The notes under the pieces are model-generated. The model was not told the DNA's origin. It searched no databases and was given only the letters and a program-made list of their open reading frames with translations. Shown one piece after another: positions 53,886 through 62,274 of a stretch of DNA of 64,000 nt (within the stretch, counting starts at the first letter, position 1; every line of letters starts with the position of its first letter). Source of the stretch: Microcoleus sp. bin38.metabat.b11b12b14.051 (lineage in GTDB: Bacteria > Cyanobacteriota > Cyanobacteriia > Cyanobacteriales > Microcoleaceae); the NCBI RefSeq assembly GCF_013299165.1, contig NZ_JAAFKD010000008.1:62001-126000 (forward strand), read 5' to 3'. The position numbers and the translations under genes were made by a program.

Positions 53886-54384
53886 AGACCAAAGAAACCG
53901 GGTTTTTCACCTAATCTCTGGGTGACAACGAACAATTTTCGCAAAAAACCCGGTTTCTGACCACCCGTGAGACCAAAGAAACCGGGTTTTTACCTAATCT
54001 CTGGGTGACAACGAACAATTTTCGCAAAAAACCCGGTTTCTGACCACCCGTGAGACCAAAGAAACCGGGTTTTTACCTAATCTCTGGGTGACAACGAACA
54101 ATTTTCGCAAAAAACCCGGTTTCTGACCACCCGTGAGACCAAAGAAACCGGGTTTTTACCTAATCTCTGAGTGACAACGAATAAATTTCGCAAAAAACCC
54201 GGTTTCTGACCACCCGTGAGACCAAAGAAACCGGGTTTTTACCTAATCTCTGAGTGACAACGAATAAATTTCGCAAAAAACCCGGTTTCTGACCACCCGT
54301 GAGACCAAAGAAACCGGGTTTTTACCTAATCTCTAAGTGACAACGAATAAATTTCGCAAAAAACCCGGTTTCTGACCACCCGTG
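53886..54384. repeat. six-copy tandem array of an 83-84-bp repeat
   Basis: Units start at 53886, 53970, 54053, 54136, 54219 and 54302. Each holds AGAAACCGGGTTTTT-type and AAAAAACCCGGTTTCT arms around a TAATCTCTGGGTGACAACG spacer, plus an ACCACCCGTGAGACC joint. Copies 4-6 share changes (GAATAAATTTCG), showing recent duplication in the array. Confidence 0.95.
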
Positions 54385-54445
54385 CGTCACTCATACATTA
54401 GTTATTCGCAGCAATTTTTGATGTTTAATTGGCAAGGATTTAAAG

Positions 54446-55180
54446 ATGGGATACACTACAATTTTCGACGGAATTTTTCATTTAAACAAGCAACTATTGG
54501 AGAGGGAAACTCTTTACTTATTAGAGTTTGCTCGGACTAGACGGATGAAGCGAAATCCTGCAATTTTGCAAAATGTTCCCGATGCGGCGAGAACAGCGGT
54601 GGGTTTGCCTTTAGGTGAAGAAGCCTGCTATTTTGTCAATGAAAGCTGGGATGAATATTCCGAAGATTCCATCATAAATTACAACCGCCCGCCGAAAACT
54701 CAGCCCGGATTGTGGTGTAAGTGGATTCCCACTTCTGACAGCAGGGGGATTCAGTGGAGCGGTGTGGAAAAGTTTTATGATTATGTGGAATGGTTGCAGT
54801 ATCTGATTGAAAATTTCATCGAACCTTGGGGTTATGCTTTGAGAGGCGAGGTGAACTGGCAAGGGGAAAGAGAGGAAGATGTGGGTATGATTTGGGTTGA
54901 GAATAATGTGATTATTTTGCCTGAAGGTGCAGAGGAATTGCTGAGATATGCGGTATCGCCAGTATCGGTACCAAAAGTAGTTTGGGATTGTTTGGAAGCG
55001 GTGGAAGCAGCGGGGAAACCTCTGACAGATTGGTATGGGATAATCGATCGGGCTGTGGAGTTGGGACACGGGGAAGCGGCGCTGTGGATCAAGCCTAATA
55101 TGGATAAGTATTTGGATGGTTGGGAGAGGGGTTTTGAGTTTGAAGGGAAGGTAATTAAAATGACAGATATTGAGATTTGA
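54446..55180 (+). CDS. phage-like conserved protein of unknown function
   Basis: The 244-residue protein begins MGYTTIFDGIFHLN and has TRRMKRN, INYNRPPKTQPGLWCKWIPT, KFYDYVEWLQYLIENF and a GYALRGEVNWQGE block, the pattern of a protein family common in phages and their hosts. The C-terminal 80 residues (from about VSVPKVVWDCLEAV) look like a separate addition. Function is unknown. It lies between two repeat elements at the start of an accessory islet. Confidence 0.65.
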   Translation: MGYTTIFDGIFHLNKQLLERETLYLLEFARTRRMKRNPAILQNVPDAARTAVGLPLGEEACYFVNESWDEYSEDSIINYNRPPKTQPGLWCKWIPTSDSRGIQWSGVEKFYDYVEWLQYLIENFIEPWGYALRGEVNWQGEREEDVGMIWVENNVIILPEGAEELLRYAVSPVSVPKVVWDCLEAVEAAGKPLTDWYGIIDRAVELGHGEAALWIKPNMDKYLDGWERGFEFEGKVIKMTDIEI

Positions 55181-55221
55181 GCAGTTGTTTTGATTGCGGA
55201 TAATTCGGCTATAATTTAATA

Positions 55222-55290
55222 CCCTCGCAATGACATTAATGTCATTGCGAGCGATCGAGCGAAGCAATCGCAAAGACTATGACACTTCTC
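55222..55290. repeat. ATTGCGAGCGATCGAGCGAAGCAATCG repeat
   Basis: One flipped copy of the GCGATTGCTTCG...CGCAATGACA family lies before the first Uma2 gene. Confidence 0.7.
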
Positions 55291-55378
55291 GATGAACTAA
55301 TGTGTACGCAGAGCAATTAGCTTTGTAACCCAAGCATATTGGGTTATAATTGTGAGGACGATCGCACGAGGATGTACT

Positions 55379-55993
55379 ATGACGGCATCAACAGAAATTC
55401 GCGCAGAAGTAGTTGAGAGTCAGCCACAGCCTTATTACTCTCCTGAAGAGTATTTAAAGCTGGAAGAGGTAGCCGAATTTAGAAGTGAATACCACGATGG
55501 CAAGATAATTCCTATGACAGGCGGAACACCAAATCACAATCAGATTGCCCTGAATTTGGGCGGGGCAATAAATTTTGCTACGAAAGGACAACCCTACAGA
55601 GTAAATGTAAACGATTTGCGTTTGTGGATACCATCGAAGCGGGTTTATACTTATCCTGATGTGATGGTGGTTGCGGGTAAGTTGGAGTTTGCTGAGGGTA
55701 GGAAAGATGCGATTACTAATGTGGTGATGGTGGCTGAGGTTTTATCGAAATCAACAGCAAGTTACGATCGGGGTGACAAATTTAAACTTTTTCGCACGAT
55801 TCCTACTCTAAGGGAGTATGTTTTGATCGATCAATACGAGATGCACGTCGAACAGTTTTGCAAGACGGATGATAATAAGTGGATTTTGTCTGAGTATGAT
55901 GGTGCTGATGCGGTTCTGGTGTTGAGTTCGGTGCGGTTTGAGGTGTCTTTGGGCGAAATGTACGATCGCGTAGATTTTGAATCTGAGGAGTGA
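55379..55993 (+). CDS. Uma2-family (DUF820) nuclease-like protein
   Basis: The 204-residue protein has YSPEEYLKLEEVAEFRSEYHDGKI (about 20-43), then a PDVMVV strand, a VAEVLSKST strand and a YDRGDKF segment. This is the restriction-endonuclease-like DUF820/Uma2 core with Asp, Glu and Lys positions. The family is highly expanded in cyanobacteria; its biological role is unclear. ATG 55379 is preferred over an upstream start by domain position. A sister gene follows 75 bp later. Confidence 0.85.
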   Translation: MTASTEIRAEVVESQPQPYYSPEEYLKLEEVAEFRSEYHDGKIIPMTGGTPNHNQIALNLGGAINFATKGQPYRVNVNDLRLWIPSKRVYTYPDVMVVAGKLEFAEGRKDAITNVVMVAEVLSKSTASYDRGDKFKLFRTIPTLREYVLIDQYEMHVEQFCKTDDNKWILSEYDGADAVLVLSSVRFEVSLGEMYDRVDFESEE

Positions 55994-56068
55994 TCGGCAT
56001 TAAATAACATGATTAAGTAAGATGGAATTCAGCGAGTAGATGAAATCGTAAAAATCGAGGAAAACCTA

Positions 56069-56641
56069 ATGATTGCCAGCAAGAGTTATCCTAATGTTTC
56101 AGTAAAAGACTATTTAGAAGGTGAACTCGTAAGTCCCATCAAGCATGAATATAGGAACGGACAAATCTATGCAATGGCAGGGGCAAGTAATCCCCACGTT
56201 TTGATTTGTCTAAATTTGGCAACTCTGCTGAGAAATCATCTGCGCGGAACTGGTTGCCTGGTTTTTATGGCCGACACAAAAGTGAGATTTGAGACAATTA
56301 ATACTTTTTATTATCCCGATGTAGCTGTATCTTGCGATGAACGAGATACTACTTCTGTTGCCGATTTTATCTGCTATCCTTCGCTAATTGTGGAAGTCCT
56401 ATCTCCAACAACTGAGGCGTTTGACAGAGGAGATAAATTTGCGGATTATCGATCGCTATCCACTATGCAAGAATATGTATTAATCGGTCAACAACGGATG
56501 AATGTAGATTGCTACCGTCGCGATGTGGAAGGACGTTGGGTTTTTTCTTCCTACGGTGAGGGGGAATGTCTAGAGTTGGCTAGTATGAATTTTCAGTGTC
56601 CAATCTCTGCTTTGTATGAGGATGTTCCTGGATTGAGTTAA
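56069..56641 (+). CDS. Uma2-family nuclease-like protein
   Basis: The 190-residue protein has SVKDYLEGELVSPIKHEYRNGQIYAMAGAS (about 10-40), FYYPDVAVSCDERD, LIVEVLSPTTEAFDRGDKF and YVLIGQQRMNVDCYRR, the second common cyanobacterial Uma2 type. It is close to the minus-strand gene at 59013-59603, suggesting duplication. Confidence 0.88.
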   Translation: MIASKSYPNVSVKDYLEGELVSPIKHEYRNGQIYAMAGASNPHVLICLNLATLLRNHLRGTGCLVFMADTKVRFETINTFYYPDVAVSCDERDTTSVADFICYPSLIVEVLSPTTEAFDRGDKFADYRSLSTMQEYVLIGQQRMNVDCYRRDVEGRWVFSSYGEGECLELASMNFQCPISALYEDVPGLS

Positions 56642-56698
56642 GGGGAGAGAAATGGCGATCGCAACTCTGAGGCGTGTTCTAAGAGTTGCGAACACTTA

Positions 56699-57115
56699 CT
56701 AAAACCCAAACACTTTAGTAATCAATGGTAGTAACTTACTACACGCTTCTACTAATTGGGCTGCTGTTGGTATCCCAGAGATAATACGTCCAAGCATCCT
56801 ACCTGCTTTTTTAGCTTTCTCCTTCATTCTCCCATCATTGGGATTTTTGGCTGCTTCTGCTAAATCTTTTACTTGCTCTAAAGCGTCATTCCTGTCATCT
56901 TCACTCAAGTTTGGATCGGCTGAAATTGCTGCTTCGAGTTCGATCAGTAACTCTTTGATTCCGGGTTTATCAGGTTCAGAGGATGCGGGTAATTCGTTTA
57001 TAGCGAATGAAACATCTCCTCCAACGTGGCTTGATGAAGTGCCTTGAATATTACCTCCTGTAACAGGACCTCCAACACTTCCTCCGATTTGAATTTTACT
57101 TTGTTTATCTTCCAT
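56699..57115 (-). CDS. unknown protein with N-terminal glycine-rich segment and helical tail
   Basis: Residues 8-36 of this 138-residue protein form a Gly-rich pattern (IQIGGSVGGPVTGGNIQG, then SSSHVGGDVS). The rest is helical: an acidic segment LSEDDRNDALEQVKDLAEAA (about 72-91) and a hydrophobic C-terminal helix region (IPTAAQLVEACSKLLPLITKVFGF). The Gly-rich part is strikingly like the C-terminal tail of the next gene upstream on the same strand (57160-57741), 44 bp away. The helical tail resembles proteins I associate with bacterial conflict systems, but that memory is not certain. Confidence 0.7.
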   Translation of the reverse strand: MEDKQSKIQIGGSVGGPVTGGNIQGTSSSHVGGDVSFAINELPASSEPDKPGIKELLIELEAAISADPNLSEDDRNDALEQVKDLAEAAKNPNDGRMKEKAKKAGRMLGRIISGIPTAAQLVEACSKLLPLITKVFGF

Positions 57116-57159
57116 TATTCCCTCCTAATTTGATTTGTCTTTGAATAACACTGTTATTT

Positions 57160-57741
57160 TTAGTCATTTCGCGAAACATTTCCTCCAACGTAACTGGATG
57201 AATCACCTCCAATGTTACCTCCTGTGAAGGAACCTCCAATACCTCCTTCTATTTTGATCGAGTTATCATTTGAATAGACTACATAACGACCTTCTTCATT
57301 ACTTTCCATGAAATCATATAAGACTGCAACTACTTTTTTTAACCCTCGCATATCGCTGGTAATAAATATTGGCAAGGGAGAACCTGAATTTAGGTATAAT
57401 TTAAGACCGTATGTTAGTGGCCAAAACATATTGTAAATAAATGCGAGAAATGCGATAAATATCATAGCGAATCCCGCACTTTTTTGGCCATGATCATCAT
57501 TATAAAAAATGAATAGAAAAAGTCCAACTATAAAGAATAACCCAATCAATAGTAATGGCACTTTAAATGTCCGAACAGGGCATACACCAAAGCCCGTGAC
57601 GTTACGAAACTGATAGACATCTGAACCAAATTTAACTGTATTTTTGGTAATTTCTATTGTGGCCTTCCTGATGGGTATTTCAGTATTTTGTTGTGATGTG
57701 TTATTTCCACCCATCATCATAGTTTGAATCAATCTAAGCAT
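57160..57741 (-). CDS. DUF6232-like two-helix membrane protein with glycine-rich tail
   Basis: The 193-residue protein has an N-terminal strand-rich part (ATIEITKNTVKFGSDVYQFRNVTGFGV, about 28-54) and two membrane helices (about 60-80 and 88-110). A cytosolic region follows (FITSDMRGLKKVVAVLYDFMES), then a Gly-rich tail (about 162-190) with GGIGGSFTGGNIGG and SSSYVGGNVS. The first three parts match my knowledge of DUF6232. It is transcribed just ahead of 56699-57115, whose head repeats this tail at both protein and DNA level. Confidence 0.65.
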   Translation of the reverse strand: MLRLIQTMMMGGNNTSQQNTEIPIRKATIEITKNTVKFGSDVYQFRNVTGFGVCPVRTFKVPLLLIGLFFIVGLFLFIFYNDDHGQKSAGFAMIFIAFLAFIYNMFWPLTYGLKLYLNSGSPLPIFITSDMRGLKKVVAVLYDFMESNEEGRYVVYSNDNSIKIEGGIGGSFTGGNIGGDSSSYVGGNVSRND

Positions 57742-58179
57742 TAACTTGCTCCATAAATGAAATCCTTGGGACTACCACTTAATGCTATTGCCATTGACAA
57801 TAGTCCGGACAGTTTTCAATTACCAAGCATACAATGAGAGTTTTTCAGCGGTTTTCCTAAGTTTATGGTGTAGACGGTATCACAAACAACATTTAACGAG
57901 CCTGTAATGCAGTTTATGCAAGCATATGCGGTTTGCTTATCACCACAAACCTAGGACAGCCGTTTCAGCTTCCTCACTCTGTCTGTCAAATTACAAACGG
58001 TAGAATGCGGGTTTGACTCGCTGCCTAAAAAAACTGTCCGGAGTATTGATTGACATCCCTGTGTATCTAGAGATATGGCGACTTAATAGAAGCTTCAACA
58101 GTGATAAAAAGTAACAAAAAAGTAATAAAACTGATTTAGATAAAACCATAACCGCTGACACTGAAACTGAATTATATGA
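57742..58179. other. intergenic region, no gene supported
   Basis: A 63-codon minus-strand frame is hydrophobic but without a good start. I see no RNA gene. An AT-rich part near 58080-58170 is the left flank of a MITE-like insertion. Confidence 0.4.
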
Positions 58180-58304
58180 CAATACGGTTCACTTAAGAAG
58201 ATAATTGCTCGGCGCGCACCTGACTTAACCGAGAAGTGTCATAGTCTCTGCGATTGCTTCGCTAAGAGCTCGCAATGACAAAAAACGTTAAGTGAACCGT
58301 ATTG
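58180..58304. mobile_element. MITE-like insertion, 125 bp, with 17-bp terminal inverted repeats
   Basis: Left TIR CAATACGGTTCACTTAA (58180-58196) and right TIR TTAAGTGAACCGTATTG (58288-58304) are perfect complements. The flanks AATTATATGA (58170-58179) and AATTATCTGA (58305-58314) match at 9 of 10 positions and look like a target-site duplication. Inside is a copy of the GCGATTGCTTCG...CGCAATGACA repeat. It has no coding capacity. Confidence 0.8.
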
Positions 58305-58663
58305 AATTATCTGACTCTGAAAGCACGATTGACTGGAATGGTTTTTGCTTCCACTCCGACGCACAAGTGAAAATTGCCGAAACCCTCGATCGCACTTCCG
58401 CCCTTTTTATCCCCAATTCCCAACTGCGACTGACAACACCCGCCGGGAGACAAAACCAAAAAGCTCAATTTCTCGTCTTCCACCAAGGCAAATTAGGGAT
58501 TCTTCAGGTTGACGGGCCCGAAGATGCAGCAGAAGATGAAGCGGTAGATGTTTTGGCGATAAATTCTGGTATCTGTGTTGTCAAACATTACGAAGCTACC
58601 CGATGCAGAGAACAACCGGATCTGGTTGTGCAAGAGTTTTTGGAAATATTGAGTCAAGCGTAG
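58292..58663 (+). pseudogene. hypothetical gene with 5' end displaced by a MITE
   Basis: The frame from GTG 58292 encodes 123 residues: IDWNGFCFHSDAQVKIAETLDR, then IPNSQLRLTTPAG and GKLGILQVDGPEDAAEDEA. I know no family for it. The nominal start lies inside the MITE's right TIR, and removing the insertion would join ELSDSESTIDW to an upstream frame TADTETEL that soon meets a stop with no start. The gene is therefore either broken or uses a start provided by the insertion. Its 3' end overlaps the convergent antitoxin gene by 10 bp. Confidence 0.55.
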
Positions 58664-58929
58664 ATATGAAGGTTTAATTCTGCTTTCAACTGTTGTAAGT
58701 CTATTGTTTCTCCATTCTGGGCTTGTTGCATACCCGATCGCAACTGCGCCATAAATTCGCGATCGGAGAGAATTTCTATCGTTTCTAACAGAGATTCAAA
58801 TTGTTTAAAACTGAGGGCAATTATTGCCGGTTTTCCATCCTTAGTGATGATAGCTGGTTCTGCCACTAAGTCATCCGGCCACTTTGGTAGTTGTTGTTGC
58901 GCTTCTGTAATTGTCAGGTATTTTGGCAT
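58654..58929 (-). CDS. Phd/YefM-family antitoxin (orphan)
   Basis: The 91-residue protein has LTITEAQQQLPKWPDDL and PAIITKDGKPAIIALSFKQFESLLETIEIL, the Phd/YefM DNA-binding fold with a following helix. The C-terminus (QLKAELNLHIYA) would bind a toxin. No RelE, Doc or PIN toxin gene adjoins it on the same strand. Confidence 0.85.
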   Translation of the reverse strand: MPKYLTITEAQQQLPKWPDDLVAEPAIITKDGKPAIIALSFKQFESLLETIEILSDREFMAQLRSGMQQAQNGETIDLQQLKAELNLHIYA

Positions 58930-59012
58930 ATTTGCAATTCACTTTTTGTGAGCGTAAATTATTACCATTTCTATTATACCGTACTCACCCTGTTTTTAAG
59001 CTAGCCACTCGT

Positions 59013-59603
59013 TCAATTCTCTATTTCCGAATCATTCGTAGTAAATACTACAGCTTGATATATGGTATCAATGCTCGTGCGAAAGTCAATACTAGCCAAG
59101 TAAACTTCGCTTCCCTGCGTGTAAGAAGTCAAAACCCACAACCCCTCAGCATTGCGGCGAAAACACTCCACTCGCTGCCGTTTTTGGCTAATCAATACGT
59201 ACTCCTGAAGCGTTTCTAATTCCTGGTAGTCAGCAAACTTATCTCCGCGATCGAATCCTTCAGTTCCATCAGACAAAACCTCGATAATTAAACAAGGATA
59301 TTTTTTAAGAGATTTAAAAGCTTTGTCCCGTTCATCGCAACTCACCATCACGTCAGGATAGTAGTAGATACTTGCTGTGTCAATTCGGGCTTTCATGTCT
59401 CCAGTGTAGAGGTTACAGCCATTGCCCCGAACATGATCTGTTAGTGTTTTAACTAAATTGACACATATTGTCACATGAGATTCAGTAGCACCCGCCATTG
59501 CGTAGACTTCGCCCCGAATATACTCATGCTTGATGGGGCTGAGTTCTTCTAATTTCAGATATTCTTCTGGGGAGATGTAATTTTGACTTTTATTAGCAAT
59601 CAT
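59013..59603 (-). CDS. Uma2-family nuclease-like protein
   Basis: The 196-residue protein has YISPEEYLKLEELSPIKHEYIRGEVYAMAGAT (about 9-40), IYYYPDVMVSCDERD, LIIEVLSDGTEGFDRGDKF and YVLISQKRQRVECFRR. All core acidic and Lys positions of the DUF820 fold seem present. It pairs with another Uma2 gene upstream on the same strand. Confidence 0.88.
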   Translation of the reverse strand: MIANKSQNYISPEEYLKLEELSPIKHEYIRGEVYAMAGATESHVTICVNLVKTLTDHVRGNGCNLYTGDMKARIDTASIYYYPDVMVSCDERDKAFKSLKKYPCLIIEVLSDGTEGFDRGDKFADYQELETLQEYVLISQKRQRVECFRRNAEGLWVLTSYTQGSEVYLASIDFRTSIDTIYQAVVFTTNDSEIEN

Positions 59604-59656
59604 TGTTTTTCCAGAATTAAGTTTTTTATGATTCTAGTATCCGCAATCATATTATA

Positions 59657-60349
59657 TCACGAGCGCTCTGTTTTTAAGCTCGCAATCTGTTGAGCAAACC
59701 ACATGGCTGCACTGCCGTTTGTTTCTGCACTCAAGCGTTCCAAAGTTTGATTCAATAAAGAAATTGGTAGTCCAGACAGTGCTAGAGAAGTCTCGCATTC
59801 TTGATACTTGCCGTTTGACTGCAATTGAAAGGCAAAAACTCGCAAACCTTTAACGTCAATTACCCAATATTCAGGAATTCCCAAATCGGCATAGAGATAT
59901 TTCTTCTCATCTAAATCTATTGTTAAAGTTGTGTCCGAGATTTCGCCAACTAAATCGGGGACTCGCCATTGTTCTAAGTTAATGTAACGCCGTTCTCCTG
60001 TTTGCCAAGTTGGGTATTCGCTACCCACATAGACCATTAAATCTGGCGATGCAGCTTGCTTTTTAGGTTTTTCTAGCAAGCAGCCACCCAGGGAACTGAA
60101 TATCAGTCCTGGTGTTTGACTAAACCAGAAAGCAAATAACATCGTAAACAAGTTATTGATGCTGGCGTGATTGATTCCTTCTTTTCCCATATCAATTACC
60201 AAGAGCCGATCGCAATTAAAGCACAATCCGATATTATCATCGTTTTTAGCGTCGCGATTAGCCAAGTAATCTTCCCAAGTGGCGGTTTTCCACTGGGATG
60301 CAGTTGCCGTAATATCTGTTTGAATAACTTTTGAGATTGAGGCTGTCAT
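59657..60349 (-). CDS. Uma2-family protein, divergent type
   Basis: The 230-residue protein has WEDYLANRDAKNDDNIGLCFNCDRLLVIDMG in place of the usual EYLxLE...DG opening, then SPDLMVYVG, VPDLVGEISDTTLTIDLDEKKYLYADLGIPEYWVIDV. The EYWVID and PDL positions keep the DUF820 core. It is the most divergent of the four Uma2 genes here. Confidence 0.85.
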   Translation of the reverse strand: MTASISKVIQTDITATASQWKTATWEDYLANRDAKNDDNIGLCFNCDRLLVIDMGKEGINHASINNLFTMLFAFWFSQTPGLIFSSLGGCLLEKPKKQAASPDLMVYVGSEYPTWQTGERRYINLEQWRVPDLVGEISDTTLTIDLDEKKYLYADLGIPEYWVIDVKGLRVFAFQLQSNGKYQECETSLALSGLPISLLNQTLERLSAETNGSAAMWFAQQIASLKTERS

Positions 60350-60394
60350 GGCATTTGCGGGGATTTTTAAATTATTCTATTTATAGTTTAGCAA

Positions 60395-60720
60395 ATGCGG
60401 TGCGGAGTCCGCCGGGGGTTTAAACCCCCGGCTCAAAGCTAAAGTCGTCTAAAGACGACTGAAAAACTTAAATGAAATTAGGTTAATACCATGCGTGAAA
60501 AATTGTTGCTACGGTTATTAAACGTATAAAAATTATCTGTCATTGCCATAACTCTGGGCCGGACACGGCAGTGCCGTTTCCCTACAGGCGATCGCCTCTA
60601 ATTTCTGATTCTGCAATATTTTTTACAATTGGTATAATTAGAGAACTCATAAATTATTCAGTCCTCTTTTAGAGGACTTTCGCTATTAGCCAGGGGTTTA
60701 AACCCCTGGCGGACTTATGC
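60395..60720. repeat. inverted pair of GGTTTAAACCCC / GTC(C/G)TCTAAA repeats
   Basis: The left block (60400-60465: GTCCGCCGGGGGTTTAAACC, GTCGTCTAAAGACGACTGAA) and right block (60658-60718: TTCAGTCCTCTTTTAGAGGAC, CCAGGGGTTTAAACCCCTGG) are diverged reverse complements, so the 320-bp stretch forms a large inverted repeat downstream of argG. No gene is seen between them. Confidence 0.8.
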
Positions 60721-60733
60721 GCCCTACTAATTC

Positions 60734-61936
60734 CTAACCTCGATTCTTCTCCGACCAAATACGGGTTGGAAGTCCCCAAACGTAGACAAATCCTTCGGCG
60801 GCTTTGTGGTCGAATTCGTCCTCGGCGCCGTAGGTTGCTAAGTCGAAACTGTACAGCGAATTTTCGGATTTGCGGCCGACGATTGTCGCATTTCCTTTGA
60901 ACATTTTTAGTCGCACGGTTCCAGTTACTCGCTTTTGCGTGTCGTGAATAAAGGCATCTAACGCTGTTTTTAAAGGGTTGTACCAAAGACCGTTGTAAAT
61001 CATTTGGCTGTAGGTTTCTTCGATTCCTCGCTTGTATCGGGTGACATCGGCTGTCAATGTTAAACTTTCTAAGTCTCGGTGCGCGTGCATTAAGACTAAA
61101 ATTCCTGGGGTTTCGTAAATTTCCCGCGATTTAATCCCGACTACGCGGTTTTCAATCATGTCGATGCGGCCGACTCCGTGATTTCCAGCTATTTGGTTGA
61201 GTTGGGTAATTAAGGCGACTGGTGCTAATTCTTTGCCGTTTAAACTGACTGGTTTTCCGCAGTCGAAACCGATTTCTATGTATTCGGGTGTGTCGGGAGT
61301 TTGTTCGATCGCCTTTGTCATCAAAAACACCTCTTCCGGCGGTTCCGCCCAAGGATCTTCGAGGATGCCGGCTTCGATCGCCATTCCTAACAAATTGCGA
61401 TCGATACTATAAGGCGAAGACTTCTTCACCGGCGACGGAATCCCGCATCTCTCGCCGTAGGCGATGGTTTCCTCGCGGCTCATTTTCCACTCCCGCGCCG
61501 GTGCTAAGATTTTAATCTTGGGATTCAGCGCGCCGATCGACACATCGAACCGTACTTGATCGTTTCCCTTACCTGTACAACCGTGGGCGATCGCATCCGC
61601 ACCGTATTTTTCCGCAGCTTCTACCAACAATTTAGCAATCAGCGGGCGGGCTAGCGCCGTAGAAAGCGGATACCGATTTTCGTAAAGCGCGTTGGCTTGA
61701 ATTGCTGGAAACGCATAATCTTTGACAAATTCTTCGGTAGCATCGATCACCAACGATTCCGAAGCACCAGATGCTAAAGCTTTCTTGCGGATGGGTTCTA
61801 ATTCGTCTCCCTGTCCCAAATCCGCCGCCAGAGTAATTACCTCTTCGACTCCCCACTCCTTCATCAGGTAAGGAATACAGACGGAGGTATCGACTCCGCC
61901 GGAATATGCTAGCACAACTTTTTTAGCGCGACTCAT
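60734..61936 (-). CDS. argG: argininosuccinate synthase
   Basis: The 400-residue protein joins citrulline and aspartate using ATP. The PP-loop [10 protein letters not shown] is at 10-19, with [12 protein letters not shown], the [15 protein letters not shown] stretch (about 118-132) and [11 protein letters not shown]. Length and motifs are standard. A MITE-like insertion begins about 26 bp upstream of the start, so its promoter or leader lies in or beyond that insertion. Confidence 0.97.
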   Translation of the reverse strand: MSRAKKVVLAYSGGVDTSVCIPYLMKEWGVEEVITLAADLGQGDELEPIRKKALASGASESLVIDATEEFVKDYAFPAIQANALYENRYPLSTALARPLIAKLLVEAAEKYGADAIAHGCTGKGNDQVRFDVSIGALNPKIKILAPAREWKMSREETIAYGERCGIPSPVKKSSPYSIDRNLLGMAIEAGILEDPWAEPPEEVFLMTKAIEQTPDTPEYIEIGFDCGKPVSLNGKELAPVALITQLNQIAGNHGVGRIDMIENRVVGIKSREIYETPGILVLMHAHRDLESLTLTADVTRYKRGIEETYSQMIYNGLWYNPLKTALDAFIHDTQKRVTGTVRLKMFKGNATIVGRKSENSLYSFDLATYGAEDEFDHKAAEGFVYVWGLPTRIWSEKNRG

Positions 61937-61961
61937 TGCTATTTACATCCTGAATTTAACT

Positions 61962-62109
61962 TAATACGGTTGGGTTAAGACTGTTTATTGCCCGGAGATC
62001 CCCCTCGCATCCCCCGATCGAAGGGGGACTTTGATCAATTTCTTGTCCCACCCCCTACTCCCCTTTTTAAGGGGGGTTAGGGGGGATCTGGGTTAACCCA
62101 ACCGTATTG
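61962..62109. mobile_element. MITE-like insertion, 148 bp, same TIR family
   Basis: Left TIR TAATACGGTTGGGTTAA (61962-61978) and right TIR TTAACCCAACCGTATTG (62093-62109) are complementary except at the outermost base. GAATTTAAC is present on both sides (61952-61960 and 62110-62118), a likely 9-bp target-site duplication. The interior holds a CCCCCTCGC...GGGGGAC hairpin and a C-rich/G-rich arm pair. The outer CAATACGGTT matches the MITE at 58180. Confidence 0.8.
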
Positions 62110-62274
62110 GAATTTAACCAACTTTGTATTATGCACCTAATCGACCTAGATTCTTGTCAGGAATGGTACAGATTTAGATATTCTTTTTTTGGTCAACTTG
62201 GCTATTTCTCGGCTCGGTTGCTGCGAAAAATCTGCTACCGTGGGATACGGTAACTGTGGCGATGGGGAAAAGCC

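Noticed and set aside
53886..54384. Possible CRISPR array with 83-bp period
   Set aside because: Between-unit sequence is also repeated, so it is a simple tandem array; no cas genes nearby.
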